A DNA stretch of 64,000 nt from contig JAUTXW010001345.1 in NCBI GenBank assembly GCA_030620095.1, positions 2,948,501-3,012,500 on the forward strand. The letters are read 5' to 3'. This DNA is from Kuschelorhynchus macadamiae. Lineage: Eukaryota; Arthropoda; Insecta; Coleoptera; Curculionidae. A program made the position numbers and the translations under genes. The notes under the pieces were generated by a model. That model saw nothing but the letters and a program-made list of their open reading frames with translations. It did no database searches and was not told where the DNA came from. Below are positions 23,148 through 35,474 of this stretch, in pieces; within the stretch, counting starts at the first letter, position 1, and each line of letters begins with the position of its first letter.

Positions 23148-23401
23148 GTAAGTTATAAATATTCTTTTGTGAAAATAGAATGCATTCATAATTTAAAAAA
23201 TATCAATTTTATAAATCACGACAAAAAAATCGTTTATTTTTTAAAGTTTTTATTTTGACAGAGTAGGAAAAAATAAGTCCCATTTATACCGTCTTGGTTT
23301 ATTTTTTTATTTGTTTGGTATCCATAATCCTTTGAAATTACACTAGTCACTAAGTGCGCATAGGTGCGCGGGCGTTATTATCGGTGATTTTTTGTTAATA
23401 G
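23148..23401 (+). other. Candidate 5' UTR intron of the Transib gene
   Basis: A GTAAGT donor follows CATTCAG at 23147, and a pyrimidine-rich tract ending TTAATAG precedes 23402. The transposase ATG lies 9 bases after the acceptor. This is inferred only from splice-site consensus. Confidence 0.4.
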
Positions 23402-23409
23402 GTATCCCA

Positions 23410-25443
23410 ATGGCCGTAACATGATTGCAGCTATTTGAGCTTTTGCTGGACAACCAACTTATCGCTAAAGCAAATACAATAAATGTAAGAAAGAAAATGG
23501 TTGACTACGTCACTTCAAGGCTTATAGATTGCCCAGAAGATGATGTTAGGGTTAAAATATCAGTATTTTCCATGCACCTTTTAGGCCGTTGGAAGGCATG
23601 CGGCCGAAAAAAAAATAACTTTTTGTCTTCAAACAAGAAATGGCTGCAAAAAGAGCTATTTCAAAGCCACCAACATGTTGAGGTCGAGACACCAGTTAGA
23701 CCTGGTCCAAGTTTACGTCGAGACTTCGACATTGCGAGCGTAGCAACAAAGAAAAGGCGGACAAAATTGCTAGTTGCGGATCATTCTCCTGAAGAATTAA
23801 TGTACGCAGCTCGCACTAGCTTTACGAAACAGGGCAAGAGAAATTTGGCAACTGCAATAAAACGAGCAACCACATAAAGCCCTCGATCCCTACGTGCGTT
23901 TAAACAAACAAAGGCGCCCAAAAAAATTATACGACCTTACACACCTGCAGAAGCATTGGCATTAATTATTAGCGCGAATCTGTCTACTTATCAATATAAA
24001 CAAATTAGGTTAGAGGCAAAACAAAGACATTGCGACATATATCCTTCGTATGATAGGGTATTAAATGCTAAAAAAGACTGCTATCCCAAGGATATAAAAA
24101 TCACCGAAACTATGAGCGAAGTAAAACTTCAAAGCTTACTTGATCACTCTGTCCAAAGACTAACAAAAGTTCAGGATGAAGTGATGACCCGCATTAACGA
24201 GTCGGCAAGACTAGAACTAAAATCCAAATGGGGTTTTGAGGGGAGTTCTAGTCACTCCACATATAAACAAACATTTCAAGAAGACACAGACTCATCAGAT
24301 TCAGACATGCTTTTGACATCCATTGTGCCTTTACAATTGACAGCTAACTCCAACGGCTCTGTGGACATCATTTGGCAAAACCCTCGCCCTTCCTCCACCC
24401 GTTTCTGTATCCCTATTCGCTTTCAATACATCAAGGAAAGTCATGAAATTATTAGGAAAGAAAGTGCATATATTCAACATCAAATTTCAGAACTTAAACC
24501 GACAAGCATAAATATCAGGGGACAGTACTTCAATGTTCACCATGTTTTGATGCAGACAATGCTTGATGGGAAAGTGGCTAATGCCCTGGCCGATAATAAG
24601 TCATCGCAATCCTGCTACATATGCCTAGCTACCCCTAATCTGATGAATGACATCAATGCTGTGCTCAGAAGGCCTTGCAAGACAGATGCGTTTTCCTATG
24701 GTTTATCGACCTTGCATGCACACATTAGGTTGTTTGAATGTATCCTGCATATATCGTACCGTTTGGAGACCAAAACATGGCGAGTGCAAGCAAACGACAA
24801 GGCTGCAGTTGAAGAAAAAAAGCGTACCGTTATCAAACAGTTTCGAAAAAAAACTGGGCTGCTCGTCGATGTTGTCAAGCAAGGAAGTGGCACTACAAAT
24901 GACGGTAATACCGCGAGGCGGTTTTTTAAAGAACCACAAGTAGCGGCCGAAATCACGGGAGTAGACGAGAATCTAATTGTTAAATTCTCTATAATACTTC
25001 AAGCATTAACTTGTGGATATAAATTACGAACTGAGTCCTTCCGAAAATATACTCACGATACGGCCAGACTCTTTGTCGATTTGTACCCCTGGTATAAGAT
25101 GCCTTCAAGTGTCCATAAACTACTTATTCACGGAGCTGACGTTATGGACACACTTTTGTTTCCAATTGGCCAGTTAAGTGAGGAAGCTTTGGAAGCAAGG
25201 CACAAAGAATGTCGACGGTATCGGGAACGTAACACGCGGAAAATTGGACGCAAAGAAAATGTCGAGGACCTTCTTCACGCTCTTTTGATATCCTCTGATT
25301 TGTTAATTTCAAGTATTAGGCCTCTACCAAGGCGAAAAACAAATCGTCTACCAACAGAGGTTCTTAGCCTTATCGATCCTCCAGAATTGCCTCAGAGCAG
25401 CATCATAGAACATGAATCGTCGATGAGCGACTTTAGTGATTAG
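23410..25443 (+). pseudogene. Transib/RAG1-type transposase, two premature stops and Asp-to-Glu at a catalytic site
   Basis: One continuous frame of about 677 codons runs from ATG 23410 to TAG 25443. It is broken only by TGA at 23422-23424 and TAA at 23875-23877. Recognisable blocks are the N-terminal LGRWKACGRKKNNF region; KSKWGFEGSSSHSTYKQ; IIWQNPRPSSTRFC; SSQSCYICLATP with a CxxC; GTTNDGNTARRFF; YPWYKMPSSVHKLLIHG; and LSEEALEARHKECRRYRE, whose Glu corresponds to the last catalytic residue shared with RAG1. In the first block Transib enzymes have DGSS as I recall it, while this copy has EGSS (Glu codon 24238-24240). Transib ends resemble RAG recombination signals; I could not find them here. 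The frame is well kept, so the copy is recently dead. Confidence 0.72.
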
Positions 25444-26159
25444 ACAGTGCCTTTTAGTTTGTAATTTTTTGTAATTTTTACTGCATTTATGAGAATCAGT
25501 ATTATTTAGGTTAAAAGTAAAAATAAAATTAGGTTTTGAGACAATTTTGATAGTGCCTGGAATGTATAATTTAATTTAAAACTATTAATTAATAACTATT
25601 TAAAGCAAAATACAAGGTCTATCAAATAAATTATAGTTAGTTACTGTTACCTCTGTTTAAATCATTACTTTTCAAAATTTAATCTATTAATGTAATTGAA
25701 TTGATTTAGAAAAATACTTCAATATTTTTTATGATTTTTGTAAATTTTTTTCTTAAAACTAAAACCCTTTGAACTGTTTTTTTTTATTTAAGCTACTGAA
25801 TATTCCTTGAATTATTTCACAATCAATAAAAATCTCAAAAAATGTTTTTTATTGCGCCAAATAAAACACTGTAAAATTATTGTAATTTGTTTACGACCCG
25901 CGACCCTGTATTTACAAATTAAGTTAGCCAATTCAAAATCCAGTTTCAAGCACTTATAAACTATAAAATATGCTCTTTATTTATATAAAATAGCATCTAA
26001 ATATCATTTAAATTTTTCGAAATGTTTAACCATAACAATGTCCAAAAAATTTCTCGTATGCGTTTCAAATGTCCAGCAGTTTATTTTTAAATCCACTTTA
26101 ATTTGTAAAATTTGGTTCATATCGTCTAAATAACTCCAATTTTTGAAATTAAAGTCATA
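25444..26159. other. Downstream flank of Transib
   Basis: Very AT-rich. It may include the Transib 3' UTR and end, but no CACWATG-like terminus is evident, and nothing else is recognised. Confidence 0.45.
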
Positions 26160-26400
26160 AATGGGATATTTTAATAAAAAAATTCTAATGAGCTCGTAAT
26201 ATCGTCATTCCGAACACTGTGCGACGTATTAATCACGTCTATGGTTCCGTGTATAAATGGAAGAACTACAGTTCCTATATGTAACTCCTTGGTCAGTTCC
26301 TGTCGTGGAATAGGTTTATTACATTTTTTAATTAACCATTTAAAATGCTCAGAGCAATATCCATTTCCTCTTAAAACTTTCACTTTCTTTTTTCCTGATT
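26160..26400 (-). mobile_element. PLE-4: Penelope-like linker fragment
   Basis: The minus-strand frame 26383-26171 has LRGNGYCSEHFKWLIKK and GTVVLPFIHGTIDVI, the block between reverse transcriptase and GIY-YIG in PLEs. It lies head to head with PLE-5, as PLE-1 does with PLE-2. Confidence 0.6.
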
Positions 26401-26489
26401 GTAAAGAATTTTAGTTACAAATCGCAGGAGCTCTGTAAAACAAAGAAATAATAACTGAGTGCCTCTGTGCCGGATAAAGATGTGAATTT

Positions 26490-27450
26490 GCATTTAGGTA
26501 TCTGTTCGAAAACCCTACCCTACGCATTTTATACAAAAATTAAAAGCAATCCAATTAGATCCAAAAGATATCTTATTCAGTTTTGATGTAGGATCGTTAT
26601 ACATATGTGCCTATTGATGACTTAATTTCAGTAATATCAGACCACAAACCTCGGTGAGAGTGGTAAGAGCCTTCCATCCGAAAGGCACGGGTTCGAGACC
26701 TGGCCTAGCCGGCACTTTTTAATATAATAAAGAGTACTCGATATGCCTGGTCCGGTACCTTCCTGAGGTTCTTTTAGTCATTGGGATAATAAAATAACGA
26801 CATAACTGTGTAGAAGGCAACGGGAAACCACTATATGGATATCTTGATATAAGATAAGTTTCAGTTCTTCTTCACTTGGAGAAGAAGAAGAATATCAGAC
26901 CTATTCCAGAATAATTATCTCGACAACTTATTTTTAGATCTGATTGAAGCATATTTCACACCAACTTTTTTTAACTTTTTATGAATAAACCTCAGGAGCA
27001 GCCATGGGATCTTCGCTGTCACCTGTGGTTTTACAAAAAATACACAAAGAAAAATAAAGTGACGTAAATGGATGAATACGAATGACATGACTTCCATTCC
27101 ACTTCCACGCTTAAGGAACATGAACGACGTATTAGAAAGAAACAAATTGTAAATCTACTATATCTGGACATCAACATTGCATCGGACATGTCATAAATAA
27201 ATATAAAATAATCTAAAGTCCTTACCTAAAATTAGAGAATCTAGTGAATTCTATAAACATCCTAATAATTTTAATAGAGCTACAGTCTACATCATAGGAG
27301 GAAACCGATCATTACACCGGGTCACGGCTCGATGAACACAAGTCATATATGAATAGTCTGTAGGTGACTCGTGCAATTAAAGGTGGTCCGAAACTGGTCC
27401 CACTTAGATTTTCTTTTCTCTACAAGAAGAGCTGAACGCTGTTAATGCGA
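26490..27450 (+). mobile_element. PLE-5: decayed Penelope-like element carrying a SINE
   Basis: The plus strand shows ILFSFDVGSLYI (reverse transcriptase motif A) at about 26570-26605, interrupted at 26643 by a SINE. It then continues with a GAAMGSSLSPVV-like motif B near 27000. The catalytic palm and linker are deleted, and the GIY-YIG part follows (LKEHERRIRKKQIV, near 27115). The 3' sequence up to about 27400 follows the PLE-1 3' UTR. The match resumes at 31299-31340 after LINE-D. Confidence 0.62.
26644..26890 (+). mobile_element. tRNA-derived SINE with 11-bp target duplication
   Basis: The element lies between two copies of AATATCAGACC (26633-26643 and 26891-26901). Its head has an A-box-like GTGAGAGTGGTAAGAGC and a perfect B box GGTTCGAGACC (26690-26700), the internal RNA polymerase III promoter. 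The tail ends in a GAA-rich repeat (GAGAAGAAGAAG). Size about 247 bp. The precise flanking duplication and intact promoter boxes suggest a full-length insertion into PLE-5. Confidence 0.85.
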
Positions 27451-27459
27451 AAATCATTA

Positions 27460-30400
27460 AACCAAATTTAGTTGATAGTTCCGTTCAGTGCCAGTTGGCA
27501 CTTGGCTGGTGATGGCTCAGCTGCTCAAGCCACGTTTATCACTAAGCCAGATGAAAAGTTAACAGAGATCTTAATTTTATCTGATGAGCTAGGTAGAGAC
27601 TTTAATGTTATATTGGAGCGTCTTTTATCTAAATATCCTAAAAGTAGATATAACATTCAACAAATAATTAAACCGGCTGCGGATTTTGAAAGTGTTGTTT
27701 GCAGTGTTCAGAATCTCACTCAAGGGTTCTCAAAGGACGATTTTATCATCGTAGTGGCGGGCTATAATAACTTCTTAAATGATAGATTTTTACCAGCTAA
27801 ATCTCTTTTGGACTTGGCAGAGAAGTGTTCACATTCAAACTTTGTTTTTGTGTCTGTACCCTATGTTCCCTTATATAAGCGTAATTTGTATGGGGTGTCT
27901 AGAATTAATTTTAATATTTTTAAGTTTAATACAAAAGTTAAATACCTTCTTGATAGAATTGATCTTAGGTCTGTAAATAATATATGTTTTATTGATTACA
28001 ACTCATCAAAAGGTATAAAATTGGGCAAGCAATCTGTGTGTAATGTTATTGTTCGTAATGCCCTGCTCAGTCTTGTCAATAAGCAAAAAAATCTTATTTT
28101 TGTTACTTTGGTGAAACTTGATACTTGTTCTATATCTCTAAATAATAATATCACTAAATTATCTCCTGTGTTGGAACATGATATAATTGAGCATGAGATT
28201 GATATTCTTGCACCTTCTGTTAATCCTTTACATGATGGTGCCACTGACAAAAGTTTTGTTGAAAATTTCCTATAGTTTCACCTCCTGTTAAGGAGGATAA
28301 CAAAAAAAAATTTTAAGGATTCTGTTAGCATAAATAAGTCTGACATTTCTGTGATATTATTAAACATTCAATCGTTAAGGAACAAATGTGATGACCTCTA
28401 TGTGTTTTTAGAGAGTAATAATTTACCTGATATAATACTTATTACTGAACACTGGTTAAAGCCAGCCGAGTGTTTTCTCGTTTCAGAATATACTCCAATT
28501 TCTATATTCTATAGGAAAAGTGTTTTACGTGGAGGTACGTTGGTTTTAGTTAAGAATAAGTCGTATTTTAATAACAATTTTGTAAATGTTGATAAATTTA
28601 ATTATTTGTTGGAGGAATGTATTTTTGAATTTTCGCTGTGCTTTTGCAAGCGTAATAACTTGCATATTTTATGTTTGTACCGTTCACCTTCAGCTCAGGT
28701 TTGTGAATTTTTGAGGAGACTTGATATTATTCTCTCACACATTTCGCCTTGCTCTAGAATTATCCTGGCTGGTGACCTTAATATCAACTTTGATGATAAA
28801 TATTCAATTAATACTGTTTTGCTTGTAAGTTTGCTCACAACTTACGGTTTGGAAATACATACAGACTCACCTACTCGTGTATCTAGAACTTCAGCCACTA
28901 CTATTGATTACTTCTGCTCAAACATTGATGTTACATCTTGCTCAGTCATAGATGCTGGCCTTTCTGACCACAAGGCTGTGTGTTGTACCTTTTCTGGTAT
29001 GTTGGCTGAGATTAATAAATGCTGTCATGGTAGAATCTTTAGTCAGACAAATTTTGTCAATTGGCTGGGTATAGAAGTGTCTCCACAGCCATTCACAACA
29101 TTTCACAATGTTTTACTAGACATCTTTAACCGGGCTTTTCCATTGCGTCAGTTAAAGCATAGGAAAAAGAAACGAAAACTGTGGCTGACTAAAGGATTGA
29201 AAATATCTGCAGCTAATCTTCGTTGTCTTAAGTATATTAAAAAATATTCTGATAATTTAGGTTTTATTTCGTATTGCAATAGATATCGTAGGATTTACCG
29301 TAGACTAGTAAATGCTGCAAAAAATTATTATTATGAAAACCGACTTTCATGTGCTAAGAACAGACAGAAAGAGAGTTGGTGCATTATTAACGAATTGCAA
29401 AACAAATCTAATAGGTCTGGTTCTTATATTGACATTGATCCAGATACATTAAACAGTTTTTATTACAGTATTGCAGGAAAATTGGTCCAGAATTTGGCTG
29501 TGGGAGTTGATCCTCTTTCTTATTTGAAAGATTTATCTGTGCCTGGTTCTTTTTATTTTTTTCCCCACACATAACCAGGAGATTAGAGAGACTCTTCTTA
29601 GTATAAAAAACAAGAAAGCTTGTGGAGATGACGAGATTTCAGCTGAAGTTCTCTTAAAGTTGCCGGAAGGTGCTTTGGATGCCTTCGCTTTTGCAATTAA
29701 TGATTCCTGGTCTAAAGGAGTTTTTCCTTCATGCCTAAAATCGGCAATGGTGATTCCCTTGCATAAGGGCGGGGATCTCAGTGAGCTCTCGAATTTTCGT
29801 CCAATTTCTCTTTTGTCTACGGTCTCCAAGGGTATTGAGAAAGTTGCTAAGAAGAGATTGTGTGAGTATCTTGAGACATTTCATTTACTTACCTTGAATC
29901 AGTTTGGATTTCAGAATGCAAAAGGGATGCACGATGCAATTTTTGGTTTTCTCGAGGGTGTTTACACTAACAATAATCACGGAGAGGCGGTGGCAGCGGT
30001 TTTCTGTGATCTCTCAAAAGCTTTTGATTGTTTCGATCACAGAATATTGCTGTCTAAGCTCGAGTTGTATGATTTCAGGGGCTCCGCGCTGTTGTGGTTT
30101 TCTTCATACCTTTCAGGTCGAAGCCAATCTGTAACTACTTCCGAAAGGTGATTTTCGTCATTGAGCATAAATTGTGGGGTTCCGCAAGGGTCTGTTTTAG
30201 GTCCTCTCTTGTTCTTGATTTATATTAATGATCTTGTGAAAGTTAACATATCAGGAAAATTTACCTTATTTGCGGACGACACCTCGATTGTTTGGCATAA
30301 TAAAGAGATTGCTCAGCTAAGGAAAATTATAACTCAAGACTTGCTGGAGGTTAGAAGATGGTGTGATTCAAACCGACTTTCCTTCAATTTGACGAAGACT

Positions 30401-31298
30401 AATGTTGTTGGTTTTAGGTGTGACATGCAGAAGTTACAGTTGGACAGTGTTACTATCCTTGACAGCCATGTGACAAGGTTTTTGGGGGTTTTTGTTGATA
30501 AAGATTTACGTTTCGAGGATCACATTTTAAATTTGAGCAAGAAACTCTCTTCTAGCTGCTTTGCAATCAGAATTGCAAGAAATGAACTCACGGAATGGCA
30601 GTGGCGCGTACCGTTTACTTTGCCTTATTTGAATCGCACCTCAGATATGGGATTCCATTCTGGGGTTTTAGTAGTCAATATCTATTAAACATCTTGTTTG
30701 TGCTGCAGAAGAAAGCTGTTCGCTTTATTGCTGGTGTGGGTCTAAGAGAATCCTGCAGACCTCATTTTCTGTCACAAAAAATCCTAACTCTTAGCTCTTT
30801 ATTTATCCTCGAAACAGCATGTCTAATCTTTAAATACCGAGAAAATATACAGCGTCCTGCAGGTCAACGAAACACCAGACAAGCTTGGGATTTGCCTTTG
30901 CCAGTGCCTACTTCTGCTTTGACTAAGAATTCTTTGATTTATGAGGGCAGAAAGCTTTTTAACCACTTGCCAGGTAGCCTTAGAACAATTGGGTCATTAA
31001 AACAATTTAAAAGAAGCCTTAAAAAAGTATTGTTAGGCAAAGCCTACTATAAACTTGCCGAATTTTATGCTGACCCTATTTTGTCTAATATGTCTGGTTG
31101 TATCTATCTTATGTTCTTTTTTCAGCTGTACTGTTTTGCACATACTTGTATTTTCTATGTTTATATTTTATATTGTTTAGCTTGTTTAAAGATTTTTTGT
31201 ATACTATTAGACTTTATATTATTTTGTAGTATGCTTTGTCAATGGAAATCACATTTCCTCGATAATAAAGTGTTTTTGAGTTTCAGTTTGAGTTTGAG
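27460..31298 (+). mobile_element. LINE-D: non-LTR retrotransposon, relatively young
   Basis: Contains ORF1 (27472-28275), ORF2 (28351-31335 region, three lesions), an AATAAA signal and a short TTTGAG repeat tail (31262-31298). The 5' border is uncertain, and ORF1 may lack an N-terminal finger like that of LINE-A. Sequence after the tail (ACGATCTAATCCCAAGAAC) continues the PLE 3' UTR, so LINE-D inserted into PLE-5. Confidence 0.78.
27472..28275 (+). CDS. LINE-D ORF1, SGNH/esterase-like protein
   Basis: An uninterrupted 267-codon frame. ILILSDELGRDF (about residues 34-45) sits where SGNH hydrolases have their GDS block. DDFIIVVAGYNNF (about 91-103) resembles the GxND block, and FVFVSVPYVP follows. 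LINE ORF1 esterase domains of this sort are known in CR1-like elements; their biochemical role is unclear. Key catalytic residues seem altered, so RNA/membrane binding rather than hydrolysis is possible. The start used may not be the original one, because the 5' end could be truncated. The gene is followed after 75 bp by ORF2 in another frame. Confidence 0.6.
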   Translation: MIVPFSASWHLAGDGSAAQATFITKPDEKLTEILILSDELGRDFNVILERLLSKYPKSRYNIQQIIKPAADFESVVCSVQNLTQGFSKDDFIIVVAGYNNFLNDRFLPAKSLLDLAEKCSHSNFVFVSVPYVPLYKRNLYGVSRINFNIFKFNTKVKYLLDRIDLRSVNNICFIDYNSSKGIKLGKQSVCNVIVRNALLSLVNKQKNLIFVTLVKLDTCSISLNNNITKLSPVLEHDIIEHEIDILAPSVNPLHDGATDKSFVENFL

Positions 31299-31335
31299 AT
31301 ACGATCTAATCCCAAGAACCATGATTTCTAAATAG
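28351..31335 (+). pseudogene. LINE-D ORF2: endonuclease and reverse transcriptase, three lesions
   Basis: 28351-29574 encodes an APE endonuclease (LLNIQSLRNK, ITEHWL, GDLNINF, LSDHKAV) and linker. A shift in a T run near 29555 moves the frame. 29660-30688 gives the reverse transcriptase: NFRPISLLS, FCDLSKAFDCFDHRILL, NCGVPQGSVLGP, then LFADDTSI with the catalytic FADD at 30269-30280. TGA 30149-30151 interrupts this frame once. Near 30590 a second shift leads into the thumb and C-terminus (30595-31335; HLRYGIPFWG). All catalytic motifs are present, so few changes separate it from an active sequence type. Confidence 0.82.
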
Positions 31336-31340
31336 AATCC

Positions 31341-34300
31341 TCATTAGTCTGGCGGTTGGCCTTGAAAATTGGGTTGCTGTTGAGTAGGAAAATAGTAGTG
31401 TTTAAAAAAAACACTAAAATAAAATATATCCAAATCAAAACAGAATATTGTAAAATCTACAGTTTTTTAATAAACAAAAATGTAAACTTTTTTTGAAAAA
31501 GAAAAAAAATTAAAAGACTTTCGACCGAAAACTCTGAAAAATTGACGCGTTTTAGAGTAACTCCGAAATTCTATCAACTTTAAACAGACAGATAGCTGCA
31601 TGTAATATTAATTACTAAATTGTTACTTTGCAATTGTCATTTGTTTGTTCATGTATAGATTATGCTACTTTAAAAATTCTTCGAATTCTAAATAATATTT
31701 TAAAACGTGTTAAAAGGCACATGACGTTATTTAAAAAAAAACACTACCTAACATTTTAAACCACTCTGTAAAATAAGCTTTATCTGCAATAGAAAACTCA
31801 TTATCACGTCAATAATTTTAATCTAGCATTTTTTTTTTAATCTTAAATAATTCAAAAGAAAAATGAAAGTCGCTACCTTAACTAACGCTGCATTGAATAT
31901 GTACTATTCTAGAGCAATCCTAGTAAAGCTTTTCTAAATTTAATACTGGTCTCGTGTAAAAAAAATAATTGCTGCAACATTGAAATTATTGCAAAGGCCG
32001 CCGCTCTGCGTCATTCGAACTTTTAAACTTCATTACCTGACAGTTAATTTACGCAACCGTGCGAATATATATACCGCTTTAAAGCATATGATGCAGTTTG
32101 AATTGCCTGTAGTAAAATCCCATATTTTCATGTTCGAACATGCATAACGTTAATTGGACAAATATTACAATAAAATTATATTTATTTTGTTTGACAATAT
32201 AAAGGAAATATTACTGATTTGGCGCAAATTTATATAACATTACTCTTTGAGATACAAAAGAGTTATTCAAAGTATACAAAAATTAGTAAACGACGTAGAA
32301 ATCATAAGTGGTCATGGAGCAACTATTCTTTTAAGAAAAATATATAACCTGATCCTAAACCTGGTCTAATTATTAACAAATTTATCTCACCAATTTCTCT
32401 ATTTACTTGTACTAATATTATTGTTATTTAGGAGTGTAAGGGAATAATCTATAGCAATGAAATAGAGTAAATAAATTCTTAATTTACTTTAAAATGGCAT
32501 TTTTTTAAAACAAGTTGGTTTCTCATGACAAATTTTAAACACGAGTATCTCAAAGAAGTCGTTAAAGTAGAGCTATCTAATATTAGTTTTAATAGTTTTT
32601 AGAAGCTAAACAAAATAACAAATAAAACTTACCTTCAACGCTATCTTCTAGACTGTGCAGATATATATAAACTTACTTAAGATAAACCTATCAAATTGCA
32701 CCCGAGTATACATCCCTCTTAAAGTTTATGGTTACCATATGGCCCTTTCCGTGGAAAGATTTGTTTGCCCGCTTTCATTTAGGTTAAAACTAATAACTAT
32801 TGAAATATTTCATTTGGTTCGATTCAATTATAATACATTGTCAATTTACTATGTTAAACATACAATAGAAAATTTTAAATAGGAGCGTTTCCAAAAAAGC
32901 GATGTTTTTTGCAAAATCATTTTTCCCTTCAGGAAAGATTGGCGCAAAGGGCTTCTCTTTGCTTTTCTTTTTTCACCATGGTCTTTTTCATCCAGAATGC
33001 TGATAAGTTAGTTTAAGTTTTAGACATTTATATAGAAGATACTTTTATCTTATTTTCACATAAAGTAGAAATCTAGGCAACACTTATGAAATATTTATTA
33101 ATTAAAGATCAGGGTGCTTGGCGTTCCAGCCAATAAGAGATTTTAAAGGGGGGCAGTTCTTGTCAAATTAGGTGTCAACCTTTTTTCGGATCTCTAAAAC
33201 AAGAGTTAGTCTGTGTCTAAGTTCTAGTTGTTACAGTTGATTTTAAATTCTTCTTTTATGGTGGTTTATGGGGCTTTACATATACAGTAGGTTGTCAAAA
33301 TTCCTGATTTACCAAAGATATTTTATCTTGATTGTAGTATTTATTTGAAGAATAATTTTTACGTTTTTTCAGAAGTTACATTAATGGTTTACTTAAAGAT
33401 TTCTATTTTCTTCTCTTTTGTTTTAAAATTGGGGATTTTAAGTAAATTTTATCATTTTCTAGATTTTAATTTAAGTTTAATCATTTTTTCGCTATTAAGT
33501 ATTACTTTTTTGTACAGTAATTCACATCTTTTTATCTTTGTTATTAGATGTTTAAGTTGTTTTTTAAAAAACAAATCTTTTCTTTAAATAAACCATCTGT
33601 TTGTTAAAATATCTATAGTCAAGAAGAAGGTAACAACGTTGATGCAGGTAGTTTGAGATATAATTGGCCGCTGAATTGGTGAGATAAAGTATTTAATTAT
33701 TTTATATTAACAATTAAATTTGATAATATTAAACTATAATCTACGAAGAAACCTACATAGTATCTCTGATTTTATTTCTTAGTTAATTTCAGTAATGTGA
33801 TGGGGTTGCCCGCTACGTCTCAAATAAATAAATTTAAGTACTATAAAATTGTAAAGCTTGGTTACAACCTATATCCTGTTACAGGATAATAAGGTGGTAT
33901 TCAATAATATATTTTGATAACATAAAAATGTATAAACTTTCTTATACATTTTAGCTACACAAGTTATAACACTTAATATAAGAAACGCACCGTATAGTTT
34001 AGTTTCTTTCGTATTAAAACATTCAAGTTGCCATAATATTTTTATTTTGATTAATGTTTTCGATAAATATAATTACTTAATTACATCGTTTCTACAGCTA
34101 AAACAACAAACTAATTACGCAGTACAATCAATAAAAGGTTGGTGTAAAAGTATACAGCAGAAAATTTTATTCAAACATTTCTTTTCTGACCGTTCTTAAT
34201 TTTCAATTATTCAGACAGAGAGAAGACAAAAACCAAAAGAGCTATTTCTGTTATAAGGATCGAAATAAGAATCATTTTGAGACTAGCCGTGAATATTATT

Positions 34301-34380
34301 AGACGTTGCTAAGTTTATTTCAGGACTGAATCCATTGAAGAACTTGTTTCCGGATTTTAATACAGTTATTTACCTAGCAA
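31341..34380. other. AT-rich intergenic region, nothing recognised
   Basis: The first bases continue the PLE flank. The rest lacks motif-bearing frames. A perfect 17-nt palindrome TATCCTGTTACAGGATA lies near 33890. Short frames here are low-complexity and hydrophobic, as expected from AT-rich DNA. Confidence 0.5.
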
Positions 34381-34710
34381 GTGCGGAAAGTGGTACTTTT
34401 CCGCACGCGACGGCAGTTGACAAGCCGTCAAGGGCGGAAAAGATACTTTTCGCATGTGTTAGGTACAACGTTTTTCCTACGATCGGTATAGTTCTCAGAT
34501 AAACGTTAAATAATATATACAATTACAAAAATTATTGAGCTTTTGACAAAAAATACTTACTTTGCAAGTATTTCTCCTTATTGAGTGTTTTAAATAAGAT
34601 ATTTATTAGTCTAACAAATCGCGCGGAAAAGTTACTTTTCAGTGGTAATAGTCCTGAAAAGTTACTTTTCCGCACAATTTTTTCGTGCAGAAAAGTGGTA
34701 CTTTCTGCAT
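34381..34710. repeat. Cluster of five GCGGAAAAGT/ACTTTTCCGC palindromes
   Basis: Inverted-repeat units at 34381-34406, 34433-34453, 34621-34640, 34654-34675 and 34685-34710 each pair GCGGAAAAGT or a close variant with its complement around GTT, GAT or GTGGT. The composition and the repeated symmetry contrast with the flanks. No function is evident. Confidence 0.75.
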
Positions 34711-35474
34711 GATAAATTATATCATTATATCACGCCAGAAGATAAAGTCTATTTTTCATTGAACTCCAAGGCTATGATGATTCCAAGTTGCCATCTGTTG
34801 AAAAATCTTAAGATACTATTTCATTGCTTTTTCTTATGAGTGGTTCAAAAATGCCTTGTTAAATAAATAAAATTGTAAAAAAAATAAGAATCAAATTATT
34901 AAGTCTTATATTGAACAATGAAAGAAAAGGATTATGAACGTCAATAATACCAAAACAGCTAACTATAACTTTGTCAATCATTTAAAAATTCTATGTAATT
35001 TTTTGAAGAGAAAATGTGAGAAATTGGGTCTCGCTATATAGAAGGTTGTCAATTTTTAACAGTGCACATAACAAGCTATATAGGAAACTTTCAGTGAAAT
35101 AAAAATGACGTGTTTATGAGTTCTAGGAAAAGCTATAAAGTCGGTAGGAAGATTCTTAATATATAACTGCTCTATGGATATAAAATGTAAGTTTTAACCA
35201 TTTGCTTTTCAAAACCCAATGCACTGCATTTTTTAAATACTATATAAATGAATGTTTATATAGCCTTACAGTGGGATAGGATATTAGTTTTTATCTATTT
35301 GAATTTAGCTTGTTGCACTTTATTCAAATCTAAATATATACAAAAAATGAGGTACCATAGAAGCAGAGAGAGTTCTAGTCACGAGGCATATTTGTTCCTT
35401 TAGATGGCAAAGTTCAGAAGAAAGGGAAATGTAGAAACTTTGTATTTCGTGCAAATATTAATTAAATAAAATCA
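34711..35474. other. Intergenic, nothing recognised
   Basis: AT-rich without recognisable features. Confidence 0.5.

Noticed and set aside
24647..24956. Overlapping frames inside the Transib gene on both strands
   Set aside because: Shadows of the real frame without motifs of their own.
23410..25443. RAG1-like protein as an immune gene
   Set aside because: Insect context, stop codons and Transib-type blocks indicate a transposase.
30149..30151. Stop in LINE-D ORF2 as a recoding site
   Set aside because: A single stop in a copy that also has two frameshifts is better explained by decay.
32600..32660. Possible 20-nt micro-exon on the minus strand (CTGCACAG...GTAAGT)
   Set aside because: Splice-like sites alone are too common in AT-rich DNA and no neighbouring exon is seen.
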